DNA of 64,000 nucleotides from Lacisediminihabitans sp040549525 (GCF_040549525.1 NZ_JBEPTM010000009.1:51468-115467), one strand, 5' to 3'; counted from the first letter of the stretch, positions 33,547-42,858 are shown. Numbers and translations are program-made. Notes: a model not told the origin generated them from the letters alone.

Positions 33547-34780
33547 GCCGGCGGCGCGCCCCGACCCGGGTGCGCGTCCGGCAGAACAGAACGAATCCCG
33601 CGGTCCCGCCGCCGTGGTGACCGTCAAGCGTCTCTTCGCTGCCGAGACCGGCAGCTATTTCCTTCTTCTCGGAACGACACTCTTCCTCGTGGTCTTCGGA
33701 CTGGTGATGGTGCTCTCCTCCTCCGCCGTCGAGTCGTTCAAAGCGAGCGGCGACTTCTTCAACGGCTTCGTTCGCCAGGTTCTGTTCGCGGCGATCGGCG
33801 TGCCCCTGATGCTCATCTCGGCCCGCCTGCCCGCCTTCTTCTGGAAGAAATGGGCCGGTCGATTCCTCGTCATCGCCATCGGACTCCAGCTGCTGGTCTT
33901 CGTGCCGCACATCGGCGTCGATATCAACGGAAACCGCAACTGGATCAACATCGGCGGCTTCACCGCCCAGCCTTCCGAGCTCATCAAGGTGGCCCTCGTG
34001 CTCTGGCTCGGCAAGTCACTCTCGGGCATGCAGGATCGCCTGGACGACTGGCGTGAGCTGGTCAAGCCACTCATCCCGGCCGGCATCGCGATCGGGCTCG
34101 TCGTGCTCGGCGGCGACATCGGTACCGCGATCATCCTTCTCGCGATCGTCTTCGCCACCCTGTTCTTCGCCGGGGTCAGCCTGCGGCTCTTCGCGATTCC
34201 CCTCGTGGCCCTGGCGATCGCCGGGTCCGCCATCGCGCTCGGTTCGGGCTCCCGGGCCTCCCGAATCGCGGCTGTCGTCAACGGCTGCAAGACAGACACC
34301 GACCACAACGGACTCTGCTGGCAGACCGTGCACGGCTGGTGGGCATTGGCCTCCGGTGGCATCTTCGGGGTGGGGCTCGGCAACTCCAAACTCAAATGGT
34401 CCTGGCTGCCCGAGGCTGACAACGACTTCATCTTCGCGATCATCGGCGAAGAGCTCGGACTCATCGGCGCCATCCTCGTGCTGGTTCTGCTCCTCGTGCT
34501 CGCGATCACCTTCGTGCGGATCATCAGGGCGCGCCCCACCACCGACGCCTTCGCACGGGTCGCCGTGAGCGCGGTGCTCATCTGGGTCATCGGGCAGGCC
34601 TTCGTGAACATCGCGGTGGTGCTGGGGCTGTTACCCGTGCTGGGAGTGCCGCTCCCGTTGATCTCGGCGGGAGGGTCCGCCCTCGTCACCACGCTCCTCG
34701 GCATCGGAATCGTGCTGTCCTTCGCGCGTCACGCTCCGAACGCCTCGCCGACGACTGCGACCGGCGGTCGCCTGAGGTGA
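33509..34780 (+). CDS. ftsW: SEDS peptidoglycan glycosyltransferase FtsW
   Basis: 423 residues from the ATG at 33509, preceded by GGAGAGGG; an ATG at 33488 adds seven residues but has no such site. A 40-residue Arg/Pro-rich cytosolic head precedes ten membrane segments. SEDS hallmarks: RNWINIGGFTAQPSELIKVAL, ALASGGIFGVGLGNSKLKWSWLPEADNDFIFAIIGEELG and LPLISAGGSALV. It polymerises lipid II at the septum with FtsI. Start lies inside murD, and the stop overlaps murG. Confidence 0.96.
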   Translation: MTTSPPRPRAKTRPAARPDPGARPAEQNESRGPAAVVTVKRLFAAETGSYFLLLGTTLFLVVFGLVMVLSSSAVESFKASGDFFNGFVRQVLFAAIGVPLMLISARLPAFFWKKWAGRFLVIAIGLQLLVFVPHIGVDINGNRNWINIGGFTAQPSELIKVALVLWLGKSLSGMQDRLDDWRELVKPLIPAGIAIGLVVLGGDIGTAIILLAIVFATLFFAGVSLRLFAIPLVALAIAGSAIALGSGSRASRIAAVVNGCKTDTDHNGLCWQTVHGWWALASGGIFGVGLGNSKLKWSWLPEADNDFIFAIIGEELGLIGAILVLVLLLVLAITFVRIIRARPTTDAFARVAVSAVLIWVIGQAFVNIAVVLGLLPVLGVPLPLISAGGSALVTTLLGIGIVLSFARHAPNASPTTATGGRLR

Positions 34781-35868
34781 CGCGGTATCTCCTCGCCGGC
34801 GGGGGAACAGCTGGACATGTGAACCCCCTGCTCGCCGTCGCCGACCGGCTCGTTCTCCGCGACCCGGAGGCGGTCATCCTCGTCCTCGGCACCGCGGAGG
34901 GTCTCGAATCACGGCTGGTGCCGGCGCGCGGTTATCAGCTCCTGGTCGTCGCCCGCCTGCCATTCCCTCGCCGTCCGAATGGGGATGCGCTGCGGTTCCC
35001 CGGCCGATTCAGTCGGCTCGTCGGCGACATCCGCGGCCTGATCCGTGAGCATCGCATCGACGTCGTGGTGGGCTTCGGCGGCTATGTCTCCGCCCCCGCC
35101 TATCTCGCCGCTCGGCGAGAGAACGTGGCCATCGCCATCCACGAGGCGAATGCCCGGCCGGGGATGGCCAACCGGCTCGGTGCCCGGCTCACCCGCTTCG
35201 TCGGCACCGCCTTCCGCTCTGCCCGTCTTCCGCATGGCCGTTTCGTCGGCATGCCCCTTCGCCGGGAGATCGAGTCGCTCGACCGACCGGCAGAGCGATG
35301 GGAGGCCCTCGAGTTCTTCGGACTCTCCCCGTCACGGCCGACCCTCCTCGTGACCGGTGGGTCCCAGGGCGCGCTGCACCTCAACGAGGTCGTGAACGAG
35401 TCGGCCGCGACCATCATCGGCGCGGGATGGCAGATCCTTCACGTCACGGGGGAGCGGTCGATCCTGCCGCCCACCACGCTGGCGCACTACCTGATGGTGC
35501 CCTACTGCGACCGGATGGACCTGGCCCTCGCCGCGGCGGATCTTGCCGTCGCCCGGGCCGGAGCGGCGACAGTGAGCGAGTTCAGTGCGCTCGGCGTGCC
35601 CGCCGTGTATGTGCCACTGGCGATCGGCAACGGCGAGCAGAGACTCAATGCCCGCGATGTCGTGGATGCCGGAGGGGCGCTCATCGTGGACAACGCGGAG
35701 TTCACCCCGCGCTGGGTGCTCGACCACCTGGTTCCACTGCTGGAAGACCGTGCCGCCATCGCCGCCATGGCCGCGCGCACACTGCCGGTCGGTGTGCTCG
35801 ACGGCGCCGATCGAATGGTCGACCTCGTCGGGGATGCCCGCGCCTCCACCGTAGATTTGACCGCGTGA
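34777..35868 (+). CDS. murG: UDP-GlcNAc:lipid I N-acetylglucosaminyltransferase MurG
   Basis: 363 residues; the GTG overlaps the ftsW stop. LLAGGGTAGHVNPLLAVADRL (lipid I site), VVGFGGYVSAPAYLAARR, HEANARPGMANR, LLVTGGSQGALHLNEVV and the UDP-GlcNAc site ARAGAATVSEFSALGVPAVYVPL with NGEQRLNA are visible. It makes lipid II on the inner leaflet. Stop overlaps murC's GTG. Confidence 0.97.
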   Translation: MTRYLLAGGGTAGHVNPLLAVADRLVLRDPEAVILVLGTAEGLESRLVPARGYQLLVVARLPFPRRPNGDALRFPGRFSRLVGDIRGLIREHRIDVVVGFGGYVSAPAYLAARRENVAIAIHEANARPGMANRLGARLTRFVGTAFRSARLPHGRFVGMPLRREIESLDRPAERWEALEFFGLSPSRPTLLVTGGSQGALHLNEVVNESAATIIGAGWQILHVTGERSILPPTTLAHYLMVPYCDRMDLALAAADLAVARAGAATVSEFSALGVPAVYVPLAIGNGEQRLNARDVVDAGGALIVDNAEFTPRWVLDHLVPLLEDRAAIAAMAARTLPVGVLDGADRMVDLVGDARASTVDLTA

Positions 35869-37283
35869 TCAAGTCAGACTTCTCCCAATCCGTGCCCGAC
35901 GACCTCGGCAGGGTGCATTTCGTCGGCATCGGCGGCGCCGGCATGAGCGGCATCGCCCGTCTCTTCCTCGAGGCCGGGCTGCCGGTCACCGGCTCGGACA
36001 TCCGCGCGACGGAAACTGTGGAAGCCCTTCGCGCGAGCGGAGTCGCGGTGGCGATCGGTCACTCCGCCGTGAACATCGACGGCGCGGATACCCTCATCGT
36101 CACCGGAGCGATCGCCGAAGACAATCCCGAATTCCTGGCCGCGCGCGAACGGGGCCTTCCGATCGTCCATCGCGCCCAGGCCCTCGCCTGGCTCACACGC
36201 AATCACCGCGTGGTGGCGATCGCGGGAGCCCACGGAAAGACCACGTCGACGGCGATGATCGTGACGGCGATGCTCGCGCTCGAGATGGATCCGAGTTTCG
36301 TCAACGGGGGAGTGATCCGCTCGCTCGGCGTCAGCGCCGCCACCGGCACCGGCGAGGTCTTCGTCGTGGAGGCTGATGAATCGGACGGCTCTTTTCTGCT
36401 CTATGACACCGCTATCTCGCTGATCACGAACGTCGACCCGGACCACCTGGACCACTACGGCTCGGAGGAGGCTTTCGAACAGGCCTTCGTGACGTTCGCG
36501 CGCAAGGCCTCCGAACGGGTCGTCATCTCGAGTGACGATGCCCGAGCGGTCTCCGTTACCACTCACCTCGGGGATCGCAGTGTGCTGACATTCGGGCAGC
36601 ATGCGGATGCCGACATCCGACTGCACTCGATCGAGAGCACCGAGACTGTCGCCTTCACCCTGCGCTATCGCGGTGCCGACTATGCGACCAGGCTCCGTGT
36701 CGCAGGGCTCCATAACGCGATCAATGCCGCGGGAGCGTTCGGCGTGCTCGTCTCGCTCGGTCTCGAACCGCAGGCCGCGCTCGACGCGATCGCCCTGTTC
36801 GAGGGGACAGAGCGGCGCTTCGAACTGCGCGGCACGGTGCGGGGGGTGAGCGTCTACGACGACTTCGCTCACCATCCGACGGAGATCAGGGCCGCCCTGT
36901 CCGGCGCGCGCGGAGTCGTCGGGGCCGGACGCCTGATCCCGATCTTCCAGCCTCACCTCTATTCGCGCACGAAGCAGATGGCGGCCGAATTCGCCGAGAC
37001 CTTCGAGTCGCTTGCGGACATCACGATCGTCGTGCCGATCTACGGCGCCCGCCAGGACCCGGAGCCGGGCGTCACCGGGGAGCTCATCACCCGTCTCTTC
37101 GTCGACCAGTCGCGCGTGCACTATTTCGACGAGTGGCAGGATGCCGCGGACTTCGCCGCCTCGATCGCGCGCGAGGGTGACTTCGTGATCCCGATGGGCG
37201 GCGGCGATGTCTACCGCATCATCCCCCGGCTCCTTGAGACCCTTGCGCTGCCGCCGGGCGAGACGGAAGGCGGGCCCCGATGA
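35865..37283 (+). CDS. murC: UDP-N-acetylmuramate:L-alanine ligase MurC
   Basis: 472 residues from the GTG overlapping the murG stop. VHFVGIGGAGMSGIARLF (UDP site), VVAIAGAHGKTTSTAMI (ATP loop near 117), VVEADESDGSFLLY, NVDPDHLDHYGSEEAFEQAF, YDDFAHHPTEIRAALSGAR and FQPHLYSRTKQM are standard. First ATP-dependent step of stem-peptide synthesis. Stop overlaps ftsQ. Confidence 0.97.
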   Translation: MIKSDFSQSVPDDLGRVHFVGIGGAGMSGIARLFLEAGLPVTGSDIRATETVEALRASGVAVAIGHSAVNIDGADTLIVTGAIAEDNPEFLAARERGLPIVHRAQALAWLTRNHRVVAIAGAHGKTTSTAMIVTAMLALEMDPSFVNGGVIRSLGVSAATGTGEVFVVEADESDGSFLLYDTAISLITNVDPDHLDHYGSEEAFEQAFVTFARKASERVVISSDDARAVSVTTHLGDRSVLTFGQHADADIRLHSIESTETVAFTLRYRGADYATRLRVAGLHNAINAAGAFGVLVSLGLEPQAALDAIALFEGTERRFELRGTVRGVSVYDDFAHHPTEIRAALSGARGVVGAGRLIPIFQPHLYSRTKQMAAEFAETFESLADITIVVPIYGARQDPEPGVTGELITRLFVDQSRVHYFDEWQDAADFAASIAREGDFVIPMGGGDVYRIIPRLLETLALPPGETEGGPR

Positions 37284-38296
37284 AGAGGCCGGAAGGATTC
37301 GATCGCACGCCGGGTTCGACCTCCGGAGCCACGCCGCCCCGGATGCCCTCCCCGCAGAAGCCTTCGGCACAGAAGCCGGTGGCGCAGAAGTCTTCCGTGA
37401 AGAGGCCGGTGGTTCCGTCCGTGTCCCCGACCCCGGCCATCCCAGCCGCACCGGAGGCGCCGAGTGCACAGAGTCGCTCGAAGCCGCCGGGCCGCATGAA
37501 ACGGGCTCCCTCGTCCGAAGCACCTCTCGACGCGGCGGCCCGCCGTGATCTCAAGCGTGCCGAGAGGGCGCGCCGTGCCTACGAGCGAGGGGAGGCGAGA
37601 CGATTCACCCGCCGCTCCCGGCGCAGGCGCATCACCTGGATCGTGAGCGGCCTTTCCCTCCTTCTGGTCGTGGGCTTCGTCACCGGAGCTGTGTATTCCC
37701 CGCTGCTCTCGCTGAAGACCATCCGGGTGGAGGGCGCATCCCGGGTGAGCGCGGCGAGCGTTCGTGCTGCCGTGGATGGCCAGATCGGCCGGCCCCTCGC
37801 CCTCGTCGACTTCGGCTCGATCACTCGGGCGCTCGGCAAGTTCCCCCTGATCCGCAGCTTCGTGACAGAGACGGTGCCGCCGGACACCCTGATCATCCGC
37901 ATTGCCGAGCGAGCGCCGATCGCCACGCTCGCGACCTCGGATGGATTCTCCGTGGTCGACCCGGCCGGGATCGTCATCGACACCGCGGCGGAGCGGCAGC
38001 CCGGGCTGCCGCTGATCGAGCTCGGTTCGGCGACGAAGACGAGCCCGGCCTTCACCGCGGCGGTCGGTGTGCTTCTCGCCCTGCCGTCCGACCTGCTGAA
38101 GAAGGTCGACACGGTCACCGCCCAGACCTCGGATGACGTGACCCTCACCCTCACCGGCGGCCAGACCGTCGTGTGGGGGAGTGCGGAGCAGTCCGCACTC
38201 AAGGCCAAGGTGCTCGCCGCCGTCATCACCGTGGGCGGCACGACCACGAAGTACGACGTGTCGGCTCCGACTCATCCGGTGCTCGGCGGCAACTGA
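37280..38296 (+). CDS. ftsQ: Division protein FtsQ (POTRA)
   Basis: 338 residues; ATG overlaps the murC stop. Residues 1-115 are Pro/Ser/Lys-rich then very basic and cytosolic, followed by one membrane segment (about 117-139), a POTRA domain (LSLKTIRVEGASRVSAASVRAAVDGQIGRPLALVDFG) and the FtsQ beta domain with ERAPIATLATSDGFSVVDPAGIV. It bridges the cytosolic and outer parts of the divisome. The cytosolic head is longer than in E. coli, as usual in actinobacteria. Confidence 0.92.
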   Translation: MKRPEGFDRTPGSTSGATPPRMPSPQKPSAQKPVAQKSSVKRPVVPSVSPTPAIPAAPEAPSAQSRSKPPGRMKRAPSSEAPLDAAARRDLKRAERARRAYERGEARRFTRRSRRRRITWIVSGLSLLLVVGFVTGAVYSPLLSLKTIRVEGASRVSAASVRAAVDGQIGRPLALVDFGSITRALGKFPLIRSFVTETVPPDTLIIRIAERAPIATLATSDGFSVVDPAGIVIDTAAERQPGLPLIELGSATKTSPAFTAAVGVLLALPSDLLKKVDTVTAQTSDDVTLTLTGGQTVVWGSAEQSALKAKVLAAVITVGGTTTKYDVSAPTHPVLGGN

Positions 38297-38360
38297 CGCC
38301 AATCTCGCCGCGACTTGGCGACACGCTGGACGGCCTCTCGGCGGCATCGCGCCGCGCCCC

Positions 38361-38387
38361 TTAACTTCGAAACAAGAAACCTATACT
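38361..38387 (+). promoter_or_regulatory. Promoter upstream of ftsZ
   Basis: TATACT at 38382-38387 is a near-consensus -10, with TTAACT at 38361-38366 as a weak -35 (15-nt spacing). The 145-bp ftsQ-ftsZ gap is AT-richer than the cluster, and a separate ftsZ promoter is usual. FtsR, encoded at 4012, is a candidate activator. Confidence 0.55.
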
Positions 38388-38441
38388 GAGCATAACTTTA
38401 AGGCTCAGGTAAAGGTTGAAAGTTCCTACCGGAGGCCGGAC

Positions 38442-39605
38442 GTGACAACGAACCAGAACTACCTAGCCGTGATCAAGGTCGTCGGCATAGGCGGCGGCGG
38501 AGTCAATGCCGTCAACCGAATGATCGAACTCGGCCTTCGCGGCGTCGAATTCATCGCCATCAACACCGACGCCCAGGCGCTCCTGATGAGCGACGCGGAC
38601 GTCAAGCTCGACGTCGGACGCGAACTCACCCGCGGACTCGGCGCTGGAGCCGACCCCGAGGTCGGCCGTCGCGCCGCCGAGGACCACGCGGAGGAGATCG
38701 AAGAGGCCCTCGCCGGCGCAGACATGGTCTTCGTGACCGCGGGAGAGGGCGGCGGAACCGGCACGGGAGGCGCGCCCGTCGTGGCCCGCATCGCGAAGTC
38801 CATCGGAGCTCTCACCATCGGTGTCGTCACGCGTCCGTTCGGATTCGAGGGAAAGCGCCGCGCCGCGCAGGCGGACGTGGGAGTCGCCGCCCTCAAGCAG
38901 GAGGTCGACACCCTCATCGTGGTGCCCAACGATCGTCTCCTCGAGATCAGCGACCGTGGCATCTCCTTCCTCGAAGCCTTCGCCACGGCCGATCAGGTAC
39001 TGCTCGCCGGCGTGCAGGGCATCACCGACCTCATCACGACCCCCGGCCTCATCAACCTCGACTTCGCCGACGTCAAGTCGGTGATGCAGGGGGCCGGATC
39101 GGCGCTCATGGGCATCGGCTCGAGCCGCGGCGCGGACCGGGCCATCAAGGCCGCAGAGCTCGCGGTTGCGAGCCCGCTGCTTGAGGCATCCATCGATGGG
39201 GCGCACGGGGTGCTCCTCTCGATCCAGGGCGGATCCAACCTCGGAATCTTCGAGATCAACGACGCTGCCCGGCTCGTGCAGGAGGCCGTGCATCCCGAGG
39301 CCAACATCATCTTCGGTGCGGTGATCGATGACACCCTCGGCGACGAGGTGCGGGTCACGGTGATCGCTGCCGGCTTCGACGGCGGAGAGCCCGTCGTGAA
39401 GAAGGACGAACGTCGCGCCGGCACCGGTGAAGTCCCGGCGTCCGCGCCTGTCTTTGCGGCAGCGCCCGCCGCCACCGGCGCCCTCGAACCGGAGACGAGC
39501 AGTGTGCCGAACTGGGCCGCGGAGTCCGAAGTGCCGACCGCGCCGAAAGACCCGGTGTTCGATGATGGCGATGACGACCTGGATGTCCCCGATTTCCTCA
39601 AGTAG
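38442..39605 (+). CDS. ftsZ: Cell division protein FtsZ
   Basis: 387 residues from the GTG at 38442, preceded by GGAGG. IKVVGIGGGGVNAVNRMI, the tubulin GTP loop AGEGGGTGTGGAPVVA, GVVTRPFGFEGKRR and T7-loop NLDFADVKSVM are intact. A linker of about 60 residues leads to the C-terminal peptide DDDLDVPDFLK, which docks SepF and FtsW. It polymerises into the Z-ring. It has its own leader and promoter, unlike the overlapping mur genes upstream. Confidence 0.98.
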   Translation: MTTNQNYLAVIKVVGIGGGGVNAVNRMIELGLRGVEFIAINTDAQALLMSDADVKLDVGRELTRGLGAGADPEVGRRAAEDHAEEIEEALAGADMVFVTAGEGGGTGTGGAPVVARIAKSIGALTIGVVTRPFGFEGKRRAAQADVGVAALKQEVDTLIVVPNDRLLEISDRGISFLEAFATADQVLLAGVQGITDLITTPGLINLDFADVKSVMQGAGSALMGIGSSRGADRAIKAAELAVASPLLEASIDGAHGVLLSIQGGSNLGIFEINDAARLVQEAVHPEANIIFGAVIDDTLGDEVRVTVIAAGFDGGEPVVKKDERRAGTGEVPASAPVFAAAPAATGALEPETSSVPNWAAESEVPTAPKDPVFDDGDDDLDVPDFLK

Positions 39606-40278
39606 TCCCACCCTCGCGGAGCGCCTCGAAGAGGTGCGCGCGGGTGTCGCTGCTGCCGCCGTCGAGGCGGGACGCGGGGTGGACGAGATCACGACCATCG
39701 TCGTGACCAAGTTCCATCCCGCCTCCCTGGTGCGGGAGTTGTACGCCCTCGGGGTGCGCGAGATGGGCGAGAACCGACACCAGGAGGCCCAGGCCAAGGC
39801 AGCGGAACTCGCCGATCTCGATCTGCGCTGGAACTTCATCGGCCAACTCCAGAGCAAGAAGGCGAAGCAGGTTCGCGCCTACGCGCACTCCGTCCATTCG
39901 CTCGACCGGCCCTCCGTCATCGAGGCGCTCGGCAGCGATGACGGCACGACGATCGAGTGTTTCGTGCAGCTCAATCTCACCGATGATCCCGGCCGCGGGG
40001 GGATTCTGGATGCCGACCTCGAGCAGACCACGGAACTCGTGCTCGCCACTCCGGGGCTCGAACTGCTCGGCGTGATGGCCGTGGCCCCCGTTGGTGAAGA
40101 TCCGAGGCCGGCGTTCGTGCGGGTACGCGAGGCTTCTGAGCGGATGCGGCGACTCGCGCCCGGCGCACGCTTCATCTCCACCGGAATGTCGGGCGACTAC
40201 CGCGAGGCCATTCTCGAGGGCGCGACACACCTGCGGATTGGTTCCGCAATCACGGGAAACCGACCGACCCCCGGTTAA
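39583..40278 (+). CDS. YggS-family PLP-binding protein
   Basis: 231 residues from an ATG 23 nt inside ftsZ; earlier in-frame ATGs exist but give no conserved residues. VVTKFHPASLVRELYALG holds the PLP Lys (about 43), then GENRHQEAQAKAAEL, WNFIGQLQSKKAKQV, SLDRPSVI, LNLTDDPGRGG and STGMSGDYREAILEGATHLRIGSAITG. The family binds pyridoxal phosphate and helps PLP homeostasis; no catalytic activity is established. Mycobacteria have a YfiH/PgeF gene between ftsZ and this one; here it is missing. Confidence 0.92.
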   Translation: MSPISSSSPTLAERLEEVRAGVAAAAVEAGRGVDEITTIVVTKFHPASLVRELYALGVREMGENRHQEAQAKAAELADLDLRWNFIGQLQSKKAKQVRAYAHSVHSLDRPSVIEALGSDDGTTIECFVQLNLTDDPGRGGILDADLEQTTELVLATPGLELLGVMAVAPVGEDPRPAFVRVREASERMRRLAPGARFISTGMSGDYREAILEGATHLRIGSAITGNRPTPG

Positions 40279-40313
40279 TCTGAACTCATCAGTTCCACCA
40301 CAGGAGGCACGTA

Positions 40314-40802
40314 ATGGCTAACCCACTTCGCAAGACCATGGTCTACCTTGGCCTCGCCGATGAGGAGTTCGACTACGAGGACGCCGCCCCCGTGGCTCCG
40401 GCACCTGTCGCCCGCGAGGTGCGTGAGTCTCCCCAGGCTGCGCAGTCCTCCGGTACCCGTGCTCCCGTCACACCCCTTCGCCGTGCTCCATCACAGAAGA
40501 ATGCCTCACACTCCGACATGAACGAGATCCTCACCGTCCACCCGCGCCAGTACAAGGACGCCCAGGCCATCGCCGAGGCGTTCCGTGACGGCATCCCGGT
40601 GATCATCAACCTCTCCCAGATGAGCGAGCCGGAGGCGCGTCGACTCGTCGACTTCGCCAGTGGACTGTCGCAGGGGCTCTACGGCAAGATCGAGCGCGTC
40701 ACCAGCAAGGTCTTCCTGCTGTCTCCGGCGCACGTCGCCGTCAGCGGAGACCAGGCCTCCGTCGAATCCGACGTCGATGCGTCGTTCTTCGCCCAGTCCT
40801 GA
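40314..40802 (+). CDS. sepF: Cell division protein SepF
   Basis: 162 residues with AGGAGG before the ATG. An N-terminal amphipathic helix (MANPLRKTMVYLGLADEEFDYED), a Pro/Ala/Arg linker (residues 23-70) and the SepF fold (ILTVHPRQYKDAQAIAEAFRDGIPVIINLSQMSEPEARRLVDFASGLSQGLYGKIERVTSKVFLLSP). SepF anchors FtsZ to the membrane in bacteria without FtsA, as here. Followed after 74 bp by a YggT gene with its own start box. Confidence 0.95.
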   Translation: MANPLRKTMVYLGLADEEFDYEDAAPVAPAPVAREVRESPQAAQSSGTRAPVTPLRRAPSQKNASHSDMNEILTVHPRQYKDAQAIAEAFRDGIPVIINLSQMSEPEARRLVDFASGLSQGLYGKIERVTSKVFLLSPAHVAVSGDQASVESDVDASFFAQS

Positions 40803-40864
40803 GCGATCCTGCCAGTCCTCATCCAATAAGACGCTCCCGGTAATTGCTCCCGGCGCGCGCGCCC

Positions 40865-40870
40865 TAGTCT
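40865..40870 (+). promoter_or_regulatory. -10 box of a leaderless promoter for yggT
   Basis: TAGTCT, 6 nt before the GTG at 40877. Confidence 0.45.
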
Positions 40871-40876
40871 GACAAC

Positions 40877-41182
40877 GTGACCTCAAACCCCTTCGCCATC
40901 CCAGCCAGCATCGCGTATTACCTGCTGCTGCTGTATTTCTTCGTGCTGTGGGGCAGATTCATCCTCGATCTCGTGCGTAATTTCTCGCGGGGATGGCGCC
41001 CGCACGGCTTGGGACTGGTGGTCTCCGAGTTCGTCTTCGCCCTCACCGACCCGCCCATCTCACTCGTGCGACGGGTGATCCCCACCATCCGCATCGGCGG
41101 ATTCGCGCTCGACTTCGCCTGGAGCATCGTGATGATCGTCACTCTGATCCTGCTCTCGGTCGCATCCGCTCTCAGCGTCTGA
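40877..41182 (+). CDS. yggT: YggT-family membrane protein
   Basis: 101 residues, two membrane segments (about 9-30 and 76-99). The YggT signature is the FALTDPPISLVRRVIPTIRIGGFALDFAW stretch between them. In the dcw cluster after sepF this protein is thought to help septum or membrane placement; function is not firmly known. Matches the Rv2146c position. Confidence 0.9.
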   Translation: MTSNPFAIPASIAYYLLLLYFFVLWGRFILDLVRNFSRGWRPHGLGLVVSEFVFALTDPPISLVRRVIPTIRIGGFALDFAWSIVMIVTLILLSVASALSV

Positions 41183-41268
41183 GGCATCCGACACCGGTTT
41201 CCACCCGGCCGCTCGGGGTACGGCGCGCCGTAGCCCGGGATGCACAGCACTCCCTGTGTACTCTGGGA

Positions 41269-41287
41269 GCGTGGTCGAACACCACGC
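41269..41287 (+). other. Small hairpin between yggT and wag31
   Basis: GCGTGGT-CGAAC-ACCACGC, a perfect 7-bp stem. No T tract follows, so it is not a clear terminator. The AT-rich part just after it (about 41315-41345, with GCTAGCGTTAGC) probably holds the wag31 promoter. Confidence 0.4.
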
Positions 41288-41376
41288 GGCATCTCGACCC
41301 GATGACGCCGTCAGTTTGCTAGCGTTAGCTGACTGTTATTAGCGCTGTACCAGATGAGTTTTTTGAGGTGGCACCC

Positions 41377-42216
41377 ATGGCACTTACGCCTGAAGATGTA
41401 GTCAACAAGCGATTCCAGCCGACCAAGTTCCGTGAGGGGTACGACCAGGACGAGGTCGACGACTTCCTGGACGAGGTCGTCGTTGAGCTTCGCCGTCTCA
41501 ACCAGGAAAATGAGGAGCTGCGCCAGCGCCTCGTCGCCGGTGAGTCCCGCATCAGCGAGCTCCAGCGCAATGCCGCGCAGCCCGCCGCCCTCACCGAGGC
41601 ACCGCAGCCTCAGGCCCCGGCCGAGCAGGGCCAGCTCGCCCAGGCTCTGCCCCGCTTCGGAGAGACCCCGGTCGCCGCTCCCGTCGAGCCTGTGCCCGCA
41701 CCGGTTCCGGCTCCGATCGCCTACCCCTCGCCAGAGCAGAACGCGATCGACTCCGGCAGCACCAACAACCTCCTGCAGCTGGCGCGCAAGCTCCACGAGG
41801 AGCACGTGCGCGAGGGAATCGAGAAGCGCGATGCGCTCATTGCCGAGGGCCACGCCACCGCCGCTCGGGTCGTGAGCGAGGCCGAGGCGGCACAGCGTTC
41901 GCAGATCTCCCAGCTCGACAACGAGAAGGCCGCTCTCGAGCAGCAGAAGACCACGATCGAGCACCAGATCGAAGACCTGCGCACCTTCGAGCGGGAGTAC
42001 CGCCAGAAGCTCAAGGGCTACATCGAGGGCCAGTTGAAGGAGCTCGACGCCACCGAGCCCGCCGCAGCCCCCGAGACCCCGGCCCCCGTCGCCTCCGCCC
42101 CGGTCGCCGCGGCGCCGTACGAGAGCGTGCCGGCAACCAGCGGATCCTACGACCTCGGTTCGTCCGACGGTGTGCAGTCGCCGCCTGCCAGCTTCCAGGG
42201 CTTTGGCGGCAACTGA
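41377..42216 (+). CDS. wag31: DivIVA-family polar growth protein Wag31
   Basis: 279 residues from the ATG at 41377, with GAGGTGG upstream. The DivIVA lipid-binding head is MALTPEDVVNKRFQPTKFREGYDQDEVDDFLDEVVVELRRL, followed by a coiled coil, a Pro/Ala/Gln-rich spacer (about 70-125), a second long coiled coil (about 125-230) and a disordered tail. It marks curved membrane at cell poles and recruits the elongation machinery. Last gene of the dcw run, and a known substrate of PASTA kinases in mycobacteria. Confidence 0.96.
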   Translation: MALTPEDVVNKRFQPTKFREGYDQDEVDDFLDEVVVELRRLNQENEELRQRLVAGESRISELQRNAAQPAALTEAPQPQAPAEQGQLAQALPRFGETPVAAPVEPVPAPVPAPIAYPSPEQNAIDSGSTNNLLQLARKLHEEHVREGIEKRDALIAEGHATAARVVSEAEAAQRSQISQLDNEKAALEQQKTTIEHQIEDLRTFEREYRQKLKGYIEGQLKELDATEPAAAPETPAPVASAPVAAAPYESVPATSGSYDLGSSDGVQSPPASFQGFGGN

Positions 42217-42850
42217 ACCGCAGGCGAAGGATCCCGCGTCTAAGGTCAGCGGCTCGGCGGTCAGCGTCCGAGCCCTCATCGCGCTGGCCCTCGTCGCGGT
42301 AGTCGTCTACAGTCTCGACCAGTTCACCAAGTTCCTCATCGTCAGTAACCTGACGGAGGGGGAGCAGGTGAAGGCGATCGGGGAGCTGCTGCAGTTCCAC
42401 TTCGTCAAGAATTCGGGTGCGGCCTTCTCGATCGCGAGCGGGTCAACCTGGATCTTCTCCATCGCGGCCTCCGCCGTCACGATATTCATCATCGGCTTCG
42501 CGCGCCGCATCCGTTCGGTCGGCTGGGCGGTGCTGTTCGGGATGCTCCTGGGCGGCACCACCGGCAACCTCACCGATCGCCTGTTCCGCGAGCCGGGGTT
42601 CGGCGTCGGACACGTCGTCGACTTCATCCAGGTGCAGGGCTTTCCGGCCATCTTCAACATCGCAGACTCGTTCATCGTCGCGAGCATGGGACTCTTCATC
42701 CTGCTGACGCTTCGAGGAATCGGGCTCGACGGGCGCAAGGCATCCGAGCGTCACCCCGGCGTTGCGAGCGACACCGGTACCGACTCCCACATCGCTGGCG
42801 CCAACACCGCTGACGCCAACACCGACATCCACACCCCCGACACCAAGTAG
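42203..42850 (+). CDS. lspA: Lipoprotein signal peptidase
   Basis: 215 residues if the TTG at 42203 is used; a GTG at 42170 would give 226, and both overlap wag31. Four membrane segments; signature NSGAAFSI, GGTTGNLTDRLF and VVDFIQVQGFPAIFNIADSFI, the last two carrying the catalytic aspartates (about 126 and 155). It cuts prolipoproteins before the lipidated Cys. The tail of about 40 residues is Asp/Thr-rich, with repeated TA(N/D) units. It would process CtaC (54530), which has a lipobox. Confidence 0.93.
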   Translation: MAATEPQAKDPASKVSGSAVSVRALIALALVAVVVYSLDQFTKFLIVSNLTEGEQVKAIGELLQFHFVKNSGAAFSIASGSTWIFSIAASAVTIFIIGFARRIRSVGWAVLFGMLLGGTTGNLTDRLFREPGFGVGHVVDFIQVQGFPAIFNIADSFIVASMGLFILLTLRGIGLDGRKASERHPGVASDTGTDSHIAGANTADANTDIHTPDTK

Positions 42851-42858
42851 GCCTCCCC

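Noticed and set aside
42750..42850. Separate small gene at the 3' end of lspA with TANT repeats
   Set aside because: The stretch is in frame with lspA and is simply its Thr/Asp-rich tail.
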